Notes: generated by a model from the sequence alone, not told the origin. A stretch of DNA of 64,000 bases from Prauserella cavernicola (GCF_016595675.1 NZ_JAENJH010000006.1:62001-126000); one strand, 5' to 3'; counted from the stretch's first letter, positions 17,321 to 26,570 are shown. Numbers and translations: made by a program.

Positions 17321-17959
17321 TTAGCCTGCCGCCCCCACCGCGCGGCGAAACAACCCGCGCAGCAGCGCGAAGAGTTCGTCCTCCTCCTCGGGCTGGTGTT
17401 CGCGTGAGAAGAGCAGGTAACAGTTGCGTTCGTACATGAAGCACAGGGCGATCAGCGCGGGCCTGGTAGCGCCGAAGTTCGGTAGCAACCCGGCGGCCTG
17501 GTCTCGTTCGGCGGCGATGACGAGTACCTCGCCGCAGTTGAGGAAGTAGTCCTGCCAGGACTGGCGGAAGGCCGCGTCTCGGACGGCGAGCTCGAACGCC
17601 GCGCAGACCAGCGCCGGCTGAGTGCGCCACGTGTGTGAGACGACCTCGAGAAAGGTGTCGAGTGTGTCGGCGAAGGTGCGACCAGGTTGGTCCCTGATCT
17701 CCGCGGACAGCGTCCGGGTCAGGCGCTGGAGCACCGCTCTGAGGATGGCTTCCTTGCTGTCGAAGTAGAAGTAGACCGATGGCCGCGACAGTCCGGCACC
17801 ACTGGCGATGCGTTCGATAGTGATCTCAGCGAGCGGGGTCATCGCGGTGAGAAGTCGCTGGGCGCTGTCCAGCAAGGCGATTTCTTGCTGGTCACCGCGG
17901 CTCCGTGAGGGTCGGCGACGGCCAGGCGTCGTGACGTCGTCGTTCGATTCCGCACTCAT
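17321..17959 (-). CDS. TetR-family regulator (EthR-like)
   Basis: 212 residues. The HTH (AEITIERIASGAGLSRPSVYFYFDSKEAILRAVL) follows an Arg-rich N-terminus, as in EthR. The C-terminal ligand domain has EthR-like features (WRTQPALVCAAFELAVRDAAFRQSWQDYF, ALIALCFMYERNCYLLF). It is divergent from the SARP-type regulator at 18051. A long imperfect palindrome lies between the two (17993-18030), so it probably controls that regulator and itself. Confidence 0.93.
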   Translation of the reverse strand: MSAESNDDVTTPGRRRPSRSRGDQQEIALLDSAQRLLTAMTPLAEITIERIASGAGLSRPSVYFYFDSKEAILRAVLQRLTRTLSAEIRDQPGRTFADTLDTFLEVVSHTWRTQPALVCAAFELAVRDAAFRQSWQDYFLNCGEVLVIAAERDQAAGLLPNFGATRPALIALCFMYERNCYLLFSREHQPEEEDELFALLRGLFRRAVGAAG

Positions 17960-17992
17960 GCCAGCACTGTAATCACTGAAGAGCCCGACACA

Positions 17993-18030
17993 GTCAACAC
18001 CATGTCGAGTATCGTCGACGTTGTGGTGAC
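17993..18030. promoter_or_regulatory. 38-base imperfect palindrome, candidate TetR operator
   Basis: Two 16-base arms (17993-18008 and 18015-18030) match at 13 of 16 positions around a 6-base spacer, with a perfect GTCGA/TCGAC core. It ends 20 bases before the SARP GTG start. EthR-type repressors bind unusually long operators, which fits the adjacent EthR-like gene. Confidence 0.6.
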
Positions 18031-18050
18031 AACTCGGTGGACGGAGGGTT

Positions 18051-20843
18051 GTGCAGACGAGTCATCCGGGTGACCTGGGCGTCTGGGATTTCCGCATTCT
18101 CGGCCCGGTGGAAGTTCGCCGGCACGGCGAGTTGGTTCCGGTCCGGGCACGCATGGTGCGTGCGGTTCTCGTGTCCCTGTTGCTCAAGCCCGGCCAGGTC
18201 GTGGCAACCGAAACCCTGATGAATCACTTGTGGGGTCGAGAGCATCCGGCCAGCGCCAGGGTCACCGTGCGCAACTACGTTCGGCGCTTGCGAATCGCTC
18301 TGCATCCGGAGCTGGTGCAGACCTCCGCCAGCGGATATGTGTTGTGCGCCCCGCGTGAGTGGGTGGACGTGTGCCGGTTCGACGACGCACTGCGGCAGGC
18401 GGGCCACGAGAGCCGTACGACGGTGGTGCGGGAACGCCTGGCACACGCTTTGTCGTTGTGGCGGGGAACGCCGATGGCCGGGCTCGGTGATCTGCCAGTC
18501 GTCACCGACGAGGGACCTCGACTGAACGAGCAGTACCTCCTGGCGGTGGAGGACCACGCCGAGGCCACGCTCGCATTGCGGACGTACGAAGCGCTGATCC
18601 CGCGACTGGCAGAGCTGGCCGTCCGGTATCCGTTGCGAGAACGACTGGTGAGTCTGTGGATGCACGCGCTGCGGCTGGCCGGTCGCCGCGCCGAGGCGTT
18701 GGACGTGTACCTGCGAACCAGAAATCACCTGGTCAGCGAACTCGGTGTCGAGCCGGGAGCCGAGCTGCGGAGTGCTCACCAGCAGGCACTGGCCGAGGAC
18801 GAACCGCTGCCGAGTGGTTCGGCCAAGAGCGAGCCGGAACGTGGGGTCCGGGCACACGCTCAGCTGCCCATGGACATCGAGGAGTTCACCGGCCGGCAGC
18901 AGGAGCTGCACCAGCTGCGTGACCTGGCGCAGGCACGACCCGGCGGTACCGCGACCCCGATCGCGGTGATCACCGGAATGGCCGGGGTAGGTAAGACCCG
19001 GCTGGCGTTGCACAGCGCCCACACCCTGGTTCGGGCCGGCCGCTACCCGGATCTGCAGCTGTGGGTCGAACTCCGTGGCTACGATCCCGATCAGGACCCG
19101 GTCGGCCCTTTCGAAGCGCTGGAGCGCTGTCTGCGTCTGCTCGGTGTTCCCGCCGGCGACGTTCCTCCTGACCTGGATTCTCGTGCCGCGCTGTTCCGCG
19201 ATCGACTGGTGGGCAAGAAGGTCCTGTTGATTCTCGACAACGCGGTCACCGAGGAGCAGGTCCGCCCCCTGCTGCCGGCCAGCACGGACTGTCTGGTGAT
19301 CATCACCAGCAGACGGGCGCTCGTCGAGCTCGATGGGGCTCACATCATCCCTCTGGACGTGTTCAGCCCCGGCCAGGCCGTCGAACTGCTCAGCCGCCTG
19401 GCCGGCGCCGACACGATCAGCCGCGACACCGCGGCGGCCGCGGAGATCTGCCGCCTCTGCGGCTACCTGCCGCTGGCTGTCGCGCTGGCAGGGCGCCGGT
19501 TACGCGCCGACCGATCCGGCAGCGCGCAGAACCTGGTCCGGCGCCTCAACAACGACAGGCTCGGGCGTTCGTCCACGGGGTCGCGCAGCCCGCACGCGGT
19601 GTTCGACCTGTCGTACCAAGCGCTGACCGAGCAGCAACGGCACGCATTTCGGCGGCTGAGCCTGCACCCGGGAAACGACCTCACGCCGGCGGCGGCTGCC
19701 GCGCTCGCCGGTGTCGACTCCGCCAGTGCCCACCAGCTGGTTGAAGGACTCGCCGACGAGCACCTGCTGTACCGTAACGTCTCCGGCCGCTTTCGCTTCC
19801 ACGACCTGATCAAGGCCTTCGCGCGCGACCGTGCGGCCATCGACGACAGTCCGGCGCAACGACAAGACGCCATTCAGCGACTGCTCGGCCACTACATCCA
19901 CTCGGCCAACGCGGCCAGGAGCGTGCTCACTCCGCACGGCCGATGCCCGGTGCCGCAGCTACCCGACGGCGCGTTCGAGATCGAGCGGTTCGCCGACTAC
20001 GACGCGGCTTTGGCCTGGTGTGAGGCGGAGAAGGACAACCTGTCAGCGGCGATCCGCGTGGCAGCCACGAAACCCACCCCGGCAGCCTGGCAGCTTCCAG
20101 CCGTCCTGCTGACCTTCTACTACCTCCGCAGTCATTGGGCGGAGTGGGCCGTCAGCCACCGCTCCGCGCTCGCGGCGGCCCGGACTCTCGACGATGTACG
20201 TGGAGAGGCGGTCATCCTCAAAGGACTGGGCGTGCTCTGGAGTGACCTACACCGATTCGACGAGTCACTCGACTGTCATCATCAGGCACATGAGCTGTTC
20301 GCCGAACTGGACGACAGCAACGGTACGGCCTGGAATTTGAACAACCTCGGCGTCATGCTCGTCGAGTTGGACCGGCTTGACGAAGCCGAAGACACCTTCG
20401 ACCGGGCACTGGCCCTCTTCCGCGCCAGTGAGGACGGCTACGGCGAAGGCATCTGCCTGAACAACCTGGGGGACACGCGTCGCCGACTCGGTGATCCCCA
20501 CCGAGCGACCGAACACCTTCATGAAGCACTCGAGATACAACGCCGGCTTGGAGACAACGGCAGCCTCCGCTACAGCCTGGCCACACTCGCCGACATCTGC
20601 TGTGAAGTCGGCAATCACGACCAGGCGATCGACTACTACCGCGCCGCCATCACAGCCAGCGAGGAGACCGGAGACCACCGCACCACCGCGCGCACCCAGG
20701 CGAACCTGGCCGACGCTCTCGAACGCACGGGCCGCGCGAAGGACGCGAGGGAGGCCGAGCACTTGCGGAAGAACGCCGTGTCCACCCTCGCCAAGCTCGG
20801 TGACCCGCTCGCGGAAAGCCCGAACGGTGGAGGTGAGCGATGA
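18051..20843 (+). CDS. SARP/AfsR-family regulator (wHTH-BTAD-NB-ARC-TPR)
   Basis: 930 residues. In order: OmpR-type winged helix (about 12-100), bacterial transcriptional activation domain (about 105-250, ending LVSELGVEPGAELRSAHQQAL), NB-ARC ATPase (Walker A GMAGVGKT at 309-316, Walker B VLLILDN at 391-397) and C-terminal TPRs (about 690-900, repeated NLNNLG/LAEAEDTFDRAL-like units). AfsR relatives activate secondary-metabolite genes in an ATP-dependent way. The GTG start has GGAGGG only two bases upstream, so initiation may be weak. The gene overlaps the next by four bases (ATGA). No biosynthetic cluster is visible nearby, so its targets are elsewhere or unusual. Confidence 0.93.
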   Translation: MQTSHPGDLGVWDFRILGPVEVRRHGELVPVRARMVRAVLVSLLLKPGQVVATETLMNHLWGREHPASARVTVRNYVRRLRIALHPELVQTSASGYVLCAPREWVDVCRFDDALRQAGHESRTTVVRERLAHALSLWRGTPMAGLGDLPVVTDEGPRLNEQYLLAVEDHAEATLALRTYEALIPRLAELAVRYPLRERLVSLWMHALRLAGRRAEALDVYLRTRNHLVSELGVEPGAELRSAHQQALAEDEPLPSGSAKSEPERGVRAHAQLPMDIEEFTGRQQELHQLRDLAQARPGGTATPIAVITGMAGVGKTRLALHSAHTLVRAGRYPDLQLWVELRGYDPDQDPVGPFEALERCLRLLGVPAGDVPPDLDSRAALFRDRLVGKKVLLILDNAVTEEQVRPLLPASTDCLVIITSRRALVELDGAHIIPLDVFSPGQAVELLSRLAGADTISRDTAAAAEICRLCGYLPLAVALAGRRLRADRSGSAQNLVRRLNNDRLGRSSTGSRSPHAVFDLSYQALTEQQRHAFRRLSLHPGNDLTPAAAAALAGVDSASAHQLVEGLADEHLLYRNVSGRFRFHDLIKAFARDRAAIDDSPAQRQDAIQRLLGHYIHSANAARSVLTPHGRCPVPQLPDGAFEIERFADYDAALAWCEAEKDNLSAAIRVAATKPTPAAWQLPAVLLTFYYLRSHWAEWAVSHRSALAAARTLDDVRGEAVILKGLGVLWSDLHRFDESLDCHHQAHELFAELDDSNGTAWNLNNLGVMLVELDRLDEAEDTFDRALALFRASEDGYGEGICLNNLGDTRRRLGDPHRATEHLHEALEIQRRLGDNGSLRYSLATLADICCEVGNHDQAIDYYRAAITASEETGDHRTTARTQANLADALERTGRAKDAREAEHLRKNAVSTLAKLGDPLAESPNGGGER

Positions 20844-21817
20844 ACCCGCTGGAAACGGCCTTACGAGAGCACGGATTCATGCTGCTGGTCGCCGCGATCG
20901 GCCTGGCGGTGTCGCTTGTGGTGGCGGGTCCGAGTGTCCGACGACACCGCTCCCGAGTCCGGCTGTGGCGTGAAGGAGTCCGTTGCCGTGGTGTGGTGAT
21001 CGGTCACGACACCTGCGGCTCGAACGGCGACCGGCTACACGTCCTGGGCTCCCAGGGGCCGGCTCGCGGCGCATCCGGACGGCCACGCTCTCGCTTGCGG
21101 CTCGGTGGCCAGGACCTCACGCGCTACCGCCCGGTGGTGCAATACCAGACCGGGCAGGGAGATCTCCGGATCGGCCGCCCCGATCTGTGGAAGCTGCACA
21201 CCGCGGCTTTCGTCCCAGGCAGAAAGGTACGAATCGCCTACGACAGCGACAATCCCTCGAGGATCGTCATCGCAGGCTACCCGGCCTGGCAGCCGCCCCT
21301 CGCGGGCGTTGTCCTCGCCGCGATCCTGGCCACGGCGAGCACGCTCCTCCTGGGCATTCTCGCTCCGTCCTCGGCCAGTTCGACCGCGCTGATCTCGGTG
21401 GCAGGCATCTTCGTGCCGTTCGCTCTGCTGGCGATCGCGGTGACCGCCGCCGGAGCCGTGGGAACACTCGGAGCCCTTCGGGTGCGGCTCGGCCCTCGTT
21501 ACACCGGCACGGTGACCAGCCGGTACTCGTGTGACTCTCCGCTTGGCTCCACGCTGCACCACACCGTGGTCCGCTGGCGTCACCCGGCGAGCGAAACCGA
21601 CCTGGAAGCCGCGACGACCCGAGGGCGACTCGAATCCCGGCACGACATCGGAGCCACGATCGTCGTGTGCAGCGATAAGTACGCCCCGACGCGAATCCTC
21701 GTTGACGGTGACGGACCCAGCCCGTGGTCCGCCGTCGCACTGGCCGTCGGCCTGCTGATGCTCACAGTCGCTCTGACGCTGATCAGCAACAGCTGGGGTT
21801 TCGTCTTCCGCGGCTGA
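20840..21817 (+). CDS. DUF3592-like membrane protein
   Basis: 325 residues with an N-terminal TM (MLLVAAIGLAVSLVVAG), a soluble beta-rich region (RYRPVVQYQTGQG, GRKVRIAYDSDNPSRIVI), two central TMs, a second such region (YTGTVTSRYSC, HHTVVRWRHP) and a C-terminal TM (AVALAVGLLMLTVALTLI). The two soluble regions look like a duplicated DUF3592 unit. Function is unknown. The start overlaps the SARP gene stop (ATGA), so the two are translationally coupled, an unusual partnership. A terminator follows at 21906. Confidence 0.75.
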   Translation: MNPLETALREHGFMLLVAAIGLAVSLVVAGPSVRRHRSRVRLWREGVRCRGVVIGHDTCGSNGDRLHVLGSQGPARGASGRPRSRLRLGGQDLTRYRPVVQYQTGQGDLRIGRPDLWKLHTAAFVPGRKVRIAYDSDNPSRIVIAGYPAWQPPLAGVVLAAILATASTLLLGILAPSSASSTALISVAGIFVPFALLAIAVTAAGAVGTLGALRVRLGPRYTGTVTSRYSCDSPLGSTLHHTVVRWRHPASETDLEAATTRGRLESRHDIGATIVVCSDKYAPTRILVDGDGPSPWSAVALAVGLLMLTVALTLISNSWGFVFRG

Positions 21818-21905
21818 CCGGCAACGGTCTGGCGCGCGACGCTACCACGACGCTACGGGTGTAGAGAACACTGAGAGGCACACGGCAGACACGCCAAAAC
21901 TCGAC

Positions 21906-21937
21906 GGCCGAAGATTAGTTTCGGCCTCTTTGTTGTT
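21906..21937 (+). terminator. Intrinsic terminator
   Basis: GGCCGAA/TTCGGCC stem with a seven-base loop, followed by a T-rich run (TCTTTGTTGTT). It ends the SARP-DUF3592 transcript. The 21818-22167 gap also contains a less GC-rich stretch, presumably the promoter of the von Willebrand A gene; no other element was seen. Confidence 0.75.
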
Positions 21938-22167
21938 CGTCTCTGGAATAGTGTCGAGCCAAGGGAGGAATTCGCATGCACGGATTTTCTGCAAGGAACG
22001 CTCGTCAGGGTTCCCGCAAAGGCTTCTCTTGGATAAAGTCCTGCTCTGAGCGGTGATCGGACAAAAAATTTGCCAACTCTCAGAAATGTTGGCCCAATCC
22101 GGAACCGGTTATATTCCCAGTGAGTCACACCCATGCTTCGCTCTTGAAATGGCATTGGGAGGATGTG

Positions 22168-24045
22168 ATGAAGATGGGGAATTCGCGCACAAGATTGCGC
22201 GCGCTGGCGGTGGCCGTCGGCGTGGCGACCGGACTGTCGCTGTTCGCGGATGCGGCCACCGCTCAACAGGAGCGCGAACGACCCGCGCCGGTCATGGTCA
22301 CCGTTGACGCGTCGGGGTCGATGGCCGACGAGGTCGAAGCCGGACTCACCAAGATGGACGCCGCGAAGGAAGCGCTGAACACCTTGGTCGACGGCATTGG
22401 CGCTGATGCTGAGCTCGGGTTGCAGGTCTATGGGTCGCAGGGGGCCACCGTCGACGGTGGCCCCGGCTGTGACGACATCCTCACCGAGGTCCCTGTCGGG
22501 CCGATGGACGCGGCCGAGGTCAAGAGCAAAGTGGCCGCGTTGACACCTACCGGTGAGACGCCCATCGGTGAGTCGCTACGCCAGGCGGCCGCCGAACTAC
22601 CGGAGACGGGTCCGCGCGCGATCGTTCTGATCTCGGACGGTCTGGACACCTGCGCGCCGCCCGACCCGTGCGAGGTGGCCGCCGAGCTCGCCGAGGACGG
22701 CGTGGACCTCACGGTGCACACTGTGGGGTTCCAGATCGACGAACAGGCGAAGGAACAACTCTCGTGCATCGCTGAGACCACCGGTGGCAGCTACACCGAT
22801 GCCCCGGACGCGAAGACCCTCGACGAGCAGCTACCCCAGGTGGTAGAGCGTGCGCAGCGTAGCTACGAGGCAGAGGGAACGCCGATCACCGGCACCGAGG
22901 ACTACCCGCAGGCGCCGGAGATCCAGCCCGGCCAGTACGTGGACACCATCGACTCCGGCCAGACGAAGTACTACGGAATCCGGATCCCGAAGGGCTTCAC
23001 CGTGCACTTCGCCGCCACCGCGATCCTGCCCAAGGACGAGGACGGTGGCTGGGCCGACATCAACACCCAGATCGTCGACCCGCAGGGCAAGGAATGCTCT
23101 GGCGAGCAACAGAGCGTCTATGTGTCGTCGGCGGACTACTCCACGGCACACGGCACGGCGGCGTTCAGCTGGGACACGGCCACGGAGTCGGACTGCGGCG
23201 CGGACGAGCAGTACTACCTCTCCGTCGAGCGGGACGGGCCCGACCAGGCGAACCACTGGACCTGGCAGACCGAGTTGCTGGTGGTGCTGGAACCGCCGGT
23301 GTCGAGCGCTGCCGGGTCCGAGGAGAACACCGCCGAGGTCCCGTTCACCAACCCGGGCGGGGCCGAGCAGCCGGTGACCGGCGGCGGCAGCTTCAACGAC
23401 GCGATCGAACTGTCCGACAGCGGCGTCTACACCGACACGCTGCTCGTCAACGAAATGGCGACCTACAAGGTGCGCCTGGACTGGGGCGAGGCTCTCGCCG
23501 TGCAGACACACGCCTCGAACGACCTGGACGACTGGGTTGGCGTGGAGTACCGCATCTACGATCCAGTGCGCAACCAGGGTTCTAACTACTGGGAAGCGGG
23601 CTTCGACCTCTACGAACAGGCCGACACGGGCGATCCCGTCGCCACGTCACGAGTGCTCTACGGCAACCGCGAGGCAGGCGAACAGGCGAGCCTGCCGGGC
23701 TGGTACTACATCACCGTTCAGACCAGCGGTGACGTCGAAGCACCGGTCGAGATCCCGATCCGCATGTACGTCAGCAAGGGCGGAAAGCCGGCGCAGGGCC
23801 CGGAGTACGTGAAGACCGAGGGCTATCCGCAGGCTCCTGTCGACAACGCCGGAGCGCTGAGCGGGGACCCCGAGCGGGAACAGCGTCTGGTGGGTCAGGC
23901 ATCCACCGAGAACGCGGGAATGCCCGGCTGGTTCTGGGTCGCGCTCGCCGGTGGCGGTGCACTGGTCGTGGCCGGGGTGACGACCGTTCTGGTGCGCACA
24001 CGCGGCCGTGCTCCTTCGACACGGCAGCCCACCCGACACTGGTGA
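22168..24045 (+). CDS. Surface von Willebrand factor A-domain protein
   Basis: 625 residues from the ATG at 22168, which has GGGAGG upstream; the frame opens earlier without support. Signal peptide at about 1-33 (ending ADAATAQ), then a vWA domain with the metal-ion motif DASGSM (47-52) and SDGLDTC. Long beta-rich regions follow, with repeated EGYPQAP/EDYPQAP boundaries, and a C-terminal TM (WFWVALAGGGALVVAGVTTVLV) with a basic tail. It is therefore an extracellular, membrane-anchored adhesion or sensing protein. Paired Cys residues in the vWA region suggest disulfides. It stands alone after the SARP unit. Confidence 0.9.
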   Translation: MKMGNSRTRLRALAVAVGVATGLSLFADAATAQQERERPAPVMVTVDASGSMADEVEAGLTKMDAAKEALNTLVDGIGADAELGLQVYGSQGATVDGGPGCDDILTEVPVGPMDAAEVKSKVAALTPTGETPIGESLRQAAAELPETGPRAIVLISDGLDTCAPPDPCEVAAELAEDGVDLTVHTVGFQIDEQAKEQLSCIAETTGGSYTDAPDAKTLDEQLPQVVERAQRSYEAEGTPITGTEDYPQAPEIQPGQYVDTIDSGQTKYYGIRIPKGFTVHFAATAILPKDEDGGWADINTQIVDPQGKECSGEQQSVYVSSADYSTAHGTAAFSWDTATESDCGADEQYYLSVERDGPDQANHWTWQTELLVVLEPPVSSAAGSEENTAEVPFTNPGGAEQPVTGGGSFNDAIELSDSGVYTDTLLVNEMATYKVRLDWGEALAVQTHASNDLDDWVGVEYRIYDPVRNQGSNYWEAGFDLYEQADTGDPVATSRVLYGNREAGEQASLPGWYYITVQTSGDVEAPVEIPIRMYVSKGGKPAQGPEYVKTEGYPQAPVDNAGALSGDPEREQRLVGQASTENAGMPGWFWVALAGGGALVVAGVTTVLVRTRGRAPSTRQPTRHW

Positions 24046-24048
24046 CGA

Positions 24049-24087
24049 CACGGGGTCTCGCGGGTGCAAGCCCTGCGAGACCCCGTG
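24049..24087 (+). terminator. Hairpin terminator
   Basis: Near-perfect 16-base stem (CACGGGGTCTCGC and complement, one bulge) with a short loop, four bases after the vWA stop. The remaining 24088-24345 holds no supported gene. Confidence 0.8.
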
Positions 24088-24345
24088 CCCTGCCGGCGCG
24101 AGAGAAGCCGACCGATCTGTGGTGCGCGGCTGTGGGCTGCCTCGAGCCCGCCATGCATTCAGGCTGCCCCAGCGCGGCGTACCGTTGGCCGACGGTGATC
24201 GCTTAGCGCAGCGGCGAGCCAGGCTAGACCGGTGGCGGGTTGCCGCCTACCGGAAGGCAGGCGTGCGATACCTCGAGCAAGGACTGGCTCAGCTGTCGAG
24301 TTCGCGGCGGCCAGGGATTGCCCCGGCACCTCACGTGGAAGTGAG

Positions 24346-24894
24346 TCACAGCTCCAGCGGAGCCGAGCCGAACGCGACGTTGAAGCGGTCGCACCAGATG
24401 ACCACGCTGCGCAGACCTGCGAGGTCGGCGTCGGCGGGGATGGCGTAGTTGTGGTTGCCATCGGTGGCCTTGATCTCGCCGAGTGCCACGTACCGGCCGT
24501 CGTCGTACTTGTTCCAGTCCCCGCCCGCGGTCGCGTCGGAGAGCCAGACGTGCACATCGGGTCCGTCGGACGTGGAGAACTCCTCCAGCCGGAGAATCCT
24601 CGTGCCGTCGGGGAGTTCGAGGACGCGTGCGGCGCCTTCGGTGGCGTGCTCCTGCGACATGAACGATCCCTCGGCCAGAACAGCAGGCGGGGGTGGCGCG
24701 GTCGTCGACGGTGCCGACGAGCCCGTCCGGGCCTCGGCCTCGGCCTCAGCCGCGACCGGGACCGGGACCGGCTCGTCGAGCTGGCTGCTGGTGAACGCGC
24801 GCCACGGCTCGAACAGCGCGAGGCCGACGCCGAGACCGGCTACCACGACCGCTGTCACGAACCACGTCACCGGCTTCCGCATGAGATTTCGCAT
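24346..24894 (-). CDS. DM13-domain membrane-anchored protein
   Basis: 182 residues. An N-terminal TM anchor (TWFVTAVVVAGLGVGLALF) and an acidic/Pro linker lead to a C-terminal DM13 domain (EGSFMSQEHATEGAARVLELPDGTRILRLEEFSTSDGPDVHVWLSDA, ending VVIWCDRFNVAFGSAPL). DM13 domains are thought to carry redox-active Cys and act in extracellular electron transfer; here one conserved Cys (VIWCDRF) is present. It is the most distal minus-strand gene after the molybdoenzyme operon, a plausible redox partner, and a motif shared with that locus precedes it. Confidence 0.88.
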   Translation of the reverse strand: MRNLMRKPVTWFVTAVVVAGLGVGLALFEPWRAFTSSQLDEPVPVPVAAEAEAEARTGSSAPSTTAPPPPAVLAEGSFMSQEHATEGAARVLELPDGTRILRLEEFSTSDGPDVHVWLSDATAGGDWNKYDDGRYVALGEIKATDGNHNYAIPADADLAGLRSVVIWCDRFNVAFGSAPLEL

Positions 24895-24929
24895 GCCTTG
24901 ATCTTGGCCGAAGTCCGGGCGCGGACCTA

Positions 24930-24944
24930 GTTACCGAATTCTTA
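24930..24944 (-). promoter_or_regulatory. Candidate response-regulator box upstream of the DM13 gene
   Basis: Read on the minus strand, TAAGA-N5-GTAAC. It fits the pattern T(C/A)AGA-N5-GTAA(G/C) found twice upstream of the two-component operon (31067-31109) and, with one mismatch, upstream of the molybdoenzyme (26556-26570). It lies about 35 bases from the DM13 start. Confidence 0.4.
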
Positions 24945-25373
24945 ACGCTCAGCGCCCGGCGCCGTCGCTCTCCTGGAGCGCCAGATGCCGGCCATGAGCA
25001 CGAGCGCCCACACGACTCCCAGCGCGACCAGCAGGCCGGGAGCGACCGCCCGGTCGTGCAGGCCTGGCATCGGTGCCGCGCCGAACTCCCGCCACAGCAG
25101 GGGGACCGACACCAGCCCGAGCACCCCGCTCACCGCCGCGCCGGTGAGCAGCGGTGCGACCCAGGCCTGCGGACTCAGCCGGACGACCGCCAGCGCGACG
25201 ATGGCGACGACCGGAGCGACGATGACGTCGTGCACGACGGGGCCGCCGATCAGCCACGCCGCCGTGGCGAAGGCCTGCGGTCCGGGAGGCAGAGCGAATT
25301 GTCCGAACAGGATGAGTCCCCAGGCCAGAGCTGCCAAACCCGGCAGTACCAGCAGCACGCGAGCGATCCTCAT
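24942..25373 (-). CDS. Hypothetical four-TM membrane protein
   Basis: 143 residues with four hydrophobic spans (LLVLPGLAALAWGLILFGQF, VIVAPVVAIVALAVVRL, PLLTGAAVSGVLGLVSVPLL, GLLVALGVVWALVLMAGIW). The start ATG overlaps the stop of the b561-molybdoenzyme gene by four bases, so the two are coupled and probably work together, perhaps as a membrane subunit or quinone-side partner. No family is recognised. Confidence 0.8.
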   Translation of the reverse strand: MRIARVLLVLPGLAALAWGLILFGQFALPPGPQAFATAAWLIGGPVVHDVIVAPVVAIVALAVVRLSPQAWVAPLLTGAAVSGVLGLVSVPLLWREFGAAPMPGLHDRAVAPGLLVALGVVWALVLMAGIWRSRRATAPGAER

Positions 25374-26509
25374 GCCACGACCTCCAGCCTGCGCACCCAC
25401 TTGGTCTGCAGCACTCCGGGCCGGTTGGGCGCGATGATGCGGCACGGGTAGCCGTGGTCCAGGTCGAGCTCCCCGCCGTTGAGGTCCAACGCCAGCAGCG
25501 TGAGTGGGTCCGCCGTGTGCTCGCCGGGCACCGTGCTCCTCGAGTACAAGCCCCGGTTCTCCAGTGAGGTCACCTTGACGGTGACGCCCGGCGCGGCACC
25601 GGTCGCCCGAAGCAGGTCCGGTAGGGCCACTCCGGTCCACGTCGCGTTCGCACTCCAGCCCTCGACGCACGCGATGGGCAGCTCCGCCGTCGTCTGCGGG
25701 AGTGCTCGCAGCTCGGCGAGCGTGAACGATCGCGTGGCAGCCGACGTCACGACCTCCAGCCGCCACTCGGGGTCGCGGGCACTCGTGAGTACGCCTGCGG
25801 CGGCCGCGGTGCGGTTCACCGGAACCCCTTGCGGGCCGTTGTCCGAGCGCCACGAGAGTACGGACACGTCGCGCAGCCAGGGCACCGTCGCGCCGGCGGT
25901 GGCCAGTACGGCGGCGCCGGTTGACAGAAGCGTCGTGCGCAGGAACCCGCGTCGCGACAGTCCCGAAGTCGTTTTTGGCTCCGGCTTGCGGTCGGTGGTG
26001 CGCTCGAGCGCGCGTCGGACGACCGGCAGTTTCACGGCGATGTGCACGAGGAGTGAGCCGACCGCGATCCACGCGACGGCATAGTGGACGGTCGGAAAGT
26101 AGAAGTTCCACGGATAGTTCTGCGCCACATTGAGCAGCCCGGTGGTCAGTTCGAAGAAGACACTGGCCGACAGGACCAGAATGGACAGTCGCTCCACCGC
26201 GTGGGGAACCGAGCGGACGACCGGCCGTTCGAACAGCTTCGGATACACCGACCACAGCTTCGCCAGCAGCAGCGGGATCGAGGCGATGCCCGAGATGACG
26301 TGCGTGCCCTGCGTGACCCGGTACAGCCACACCGGACGGCTCGGCCACGTGAACCACGACGGCGGGTGCTGGATCAGGTGGCTGAGCAGGCCGGTCGCGA
26401 AGCACAGTCCGAACGAGATCGCCAGCCAGAGGCCGATCCTGGCGGTCACCCGTTCGTCGTGTGCCGCACTGCGCGACCGGGGCTGTCCCTTCGTAGGTTC
26501 TTCTTCCAC
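25370..26509 (-). CDS. Cytochrome b561-like/sulfite-oxidase-family molybdopterin fusion
   Basis: 379 residues. Residues 1-165 form a four-helix b561-like membrane domain with His residues suitable for haem (H44, H48, H70, H142, H156). Residues 185-210 are a Tat-like signal (SRRGFL plus a hydrophobic run) in the middle of the protein. Residues 230-379 form a short sulfite-oxidase-family molybdopterin domain with the Mo-ligand Cys281 (IACVEGWSANATWTGV). This would pass electrons between an extracytoplasmic Mo site and the quinone pool, as YedY/YedZ (MsrPQ) do as separate proteins. It is followed by a coupled membrane gene and the DM13 gene. The substrate is unknown. Confidence 0.9.
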   Translation of the reverse strand: MEEEPTKGQPRSRSAAHDERVTARIGLWLAISFGLCFATGLLSHLIQHPPSWFTWPSRPVWLYRVTQGTHVISGIASIPLLLAKLWSVYPKLFERPVVRSVPHAVERLSILVLSASVFFELTTGLLNVAQNYPWNFYFPTVHYAVAWIAVGSLLVHIAVKLPVVRRALERTTDRKPEPKTTSGLSRRGFLRTTLLSTGAAVLATAGATVPWLRDVSVLSWRSDNGPQGVPVNRTAAAAGVLTSARDPEWRLEVVTSAATRSFTLAELRALPQTTAELPIACVEGWSANATWTGVALPDLLRATGAAPGVTVKVTSLENRGLYSRSTVPGEHTADPLTLLALDLNGGELDLDHGYPCRIIAPNRPGVLQTKWVRRLEVVA

Positions 26510-26555
26510 ACCAGCACGCTAGAGCCGCTCGGCTCGGCCGGGCACCCTGTGCGGC

Positions 26556-26570
26556 CTTACCTGTTTGTGA
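26556..26570 (-). promoter_or_regulatory. Candidate response-regulator box between molybdoenzyme and epimerase
   Basis: On the minus strand, TCACA-N5-GTAAG, one mismatch from the TCAGA-N5-GTAAG repeats at 31067-31109. It lies in the divergent promoter of the molybdoenzyme (start 26509) and the epimerase (start 26655). Confidence 0.4.
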
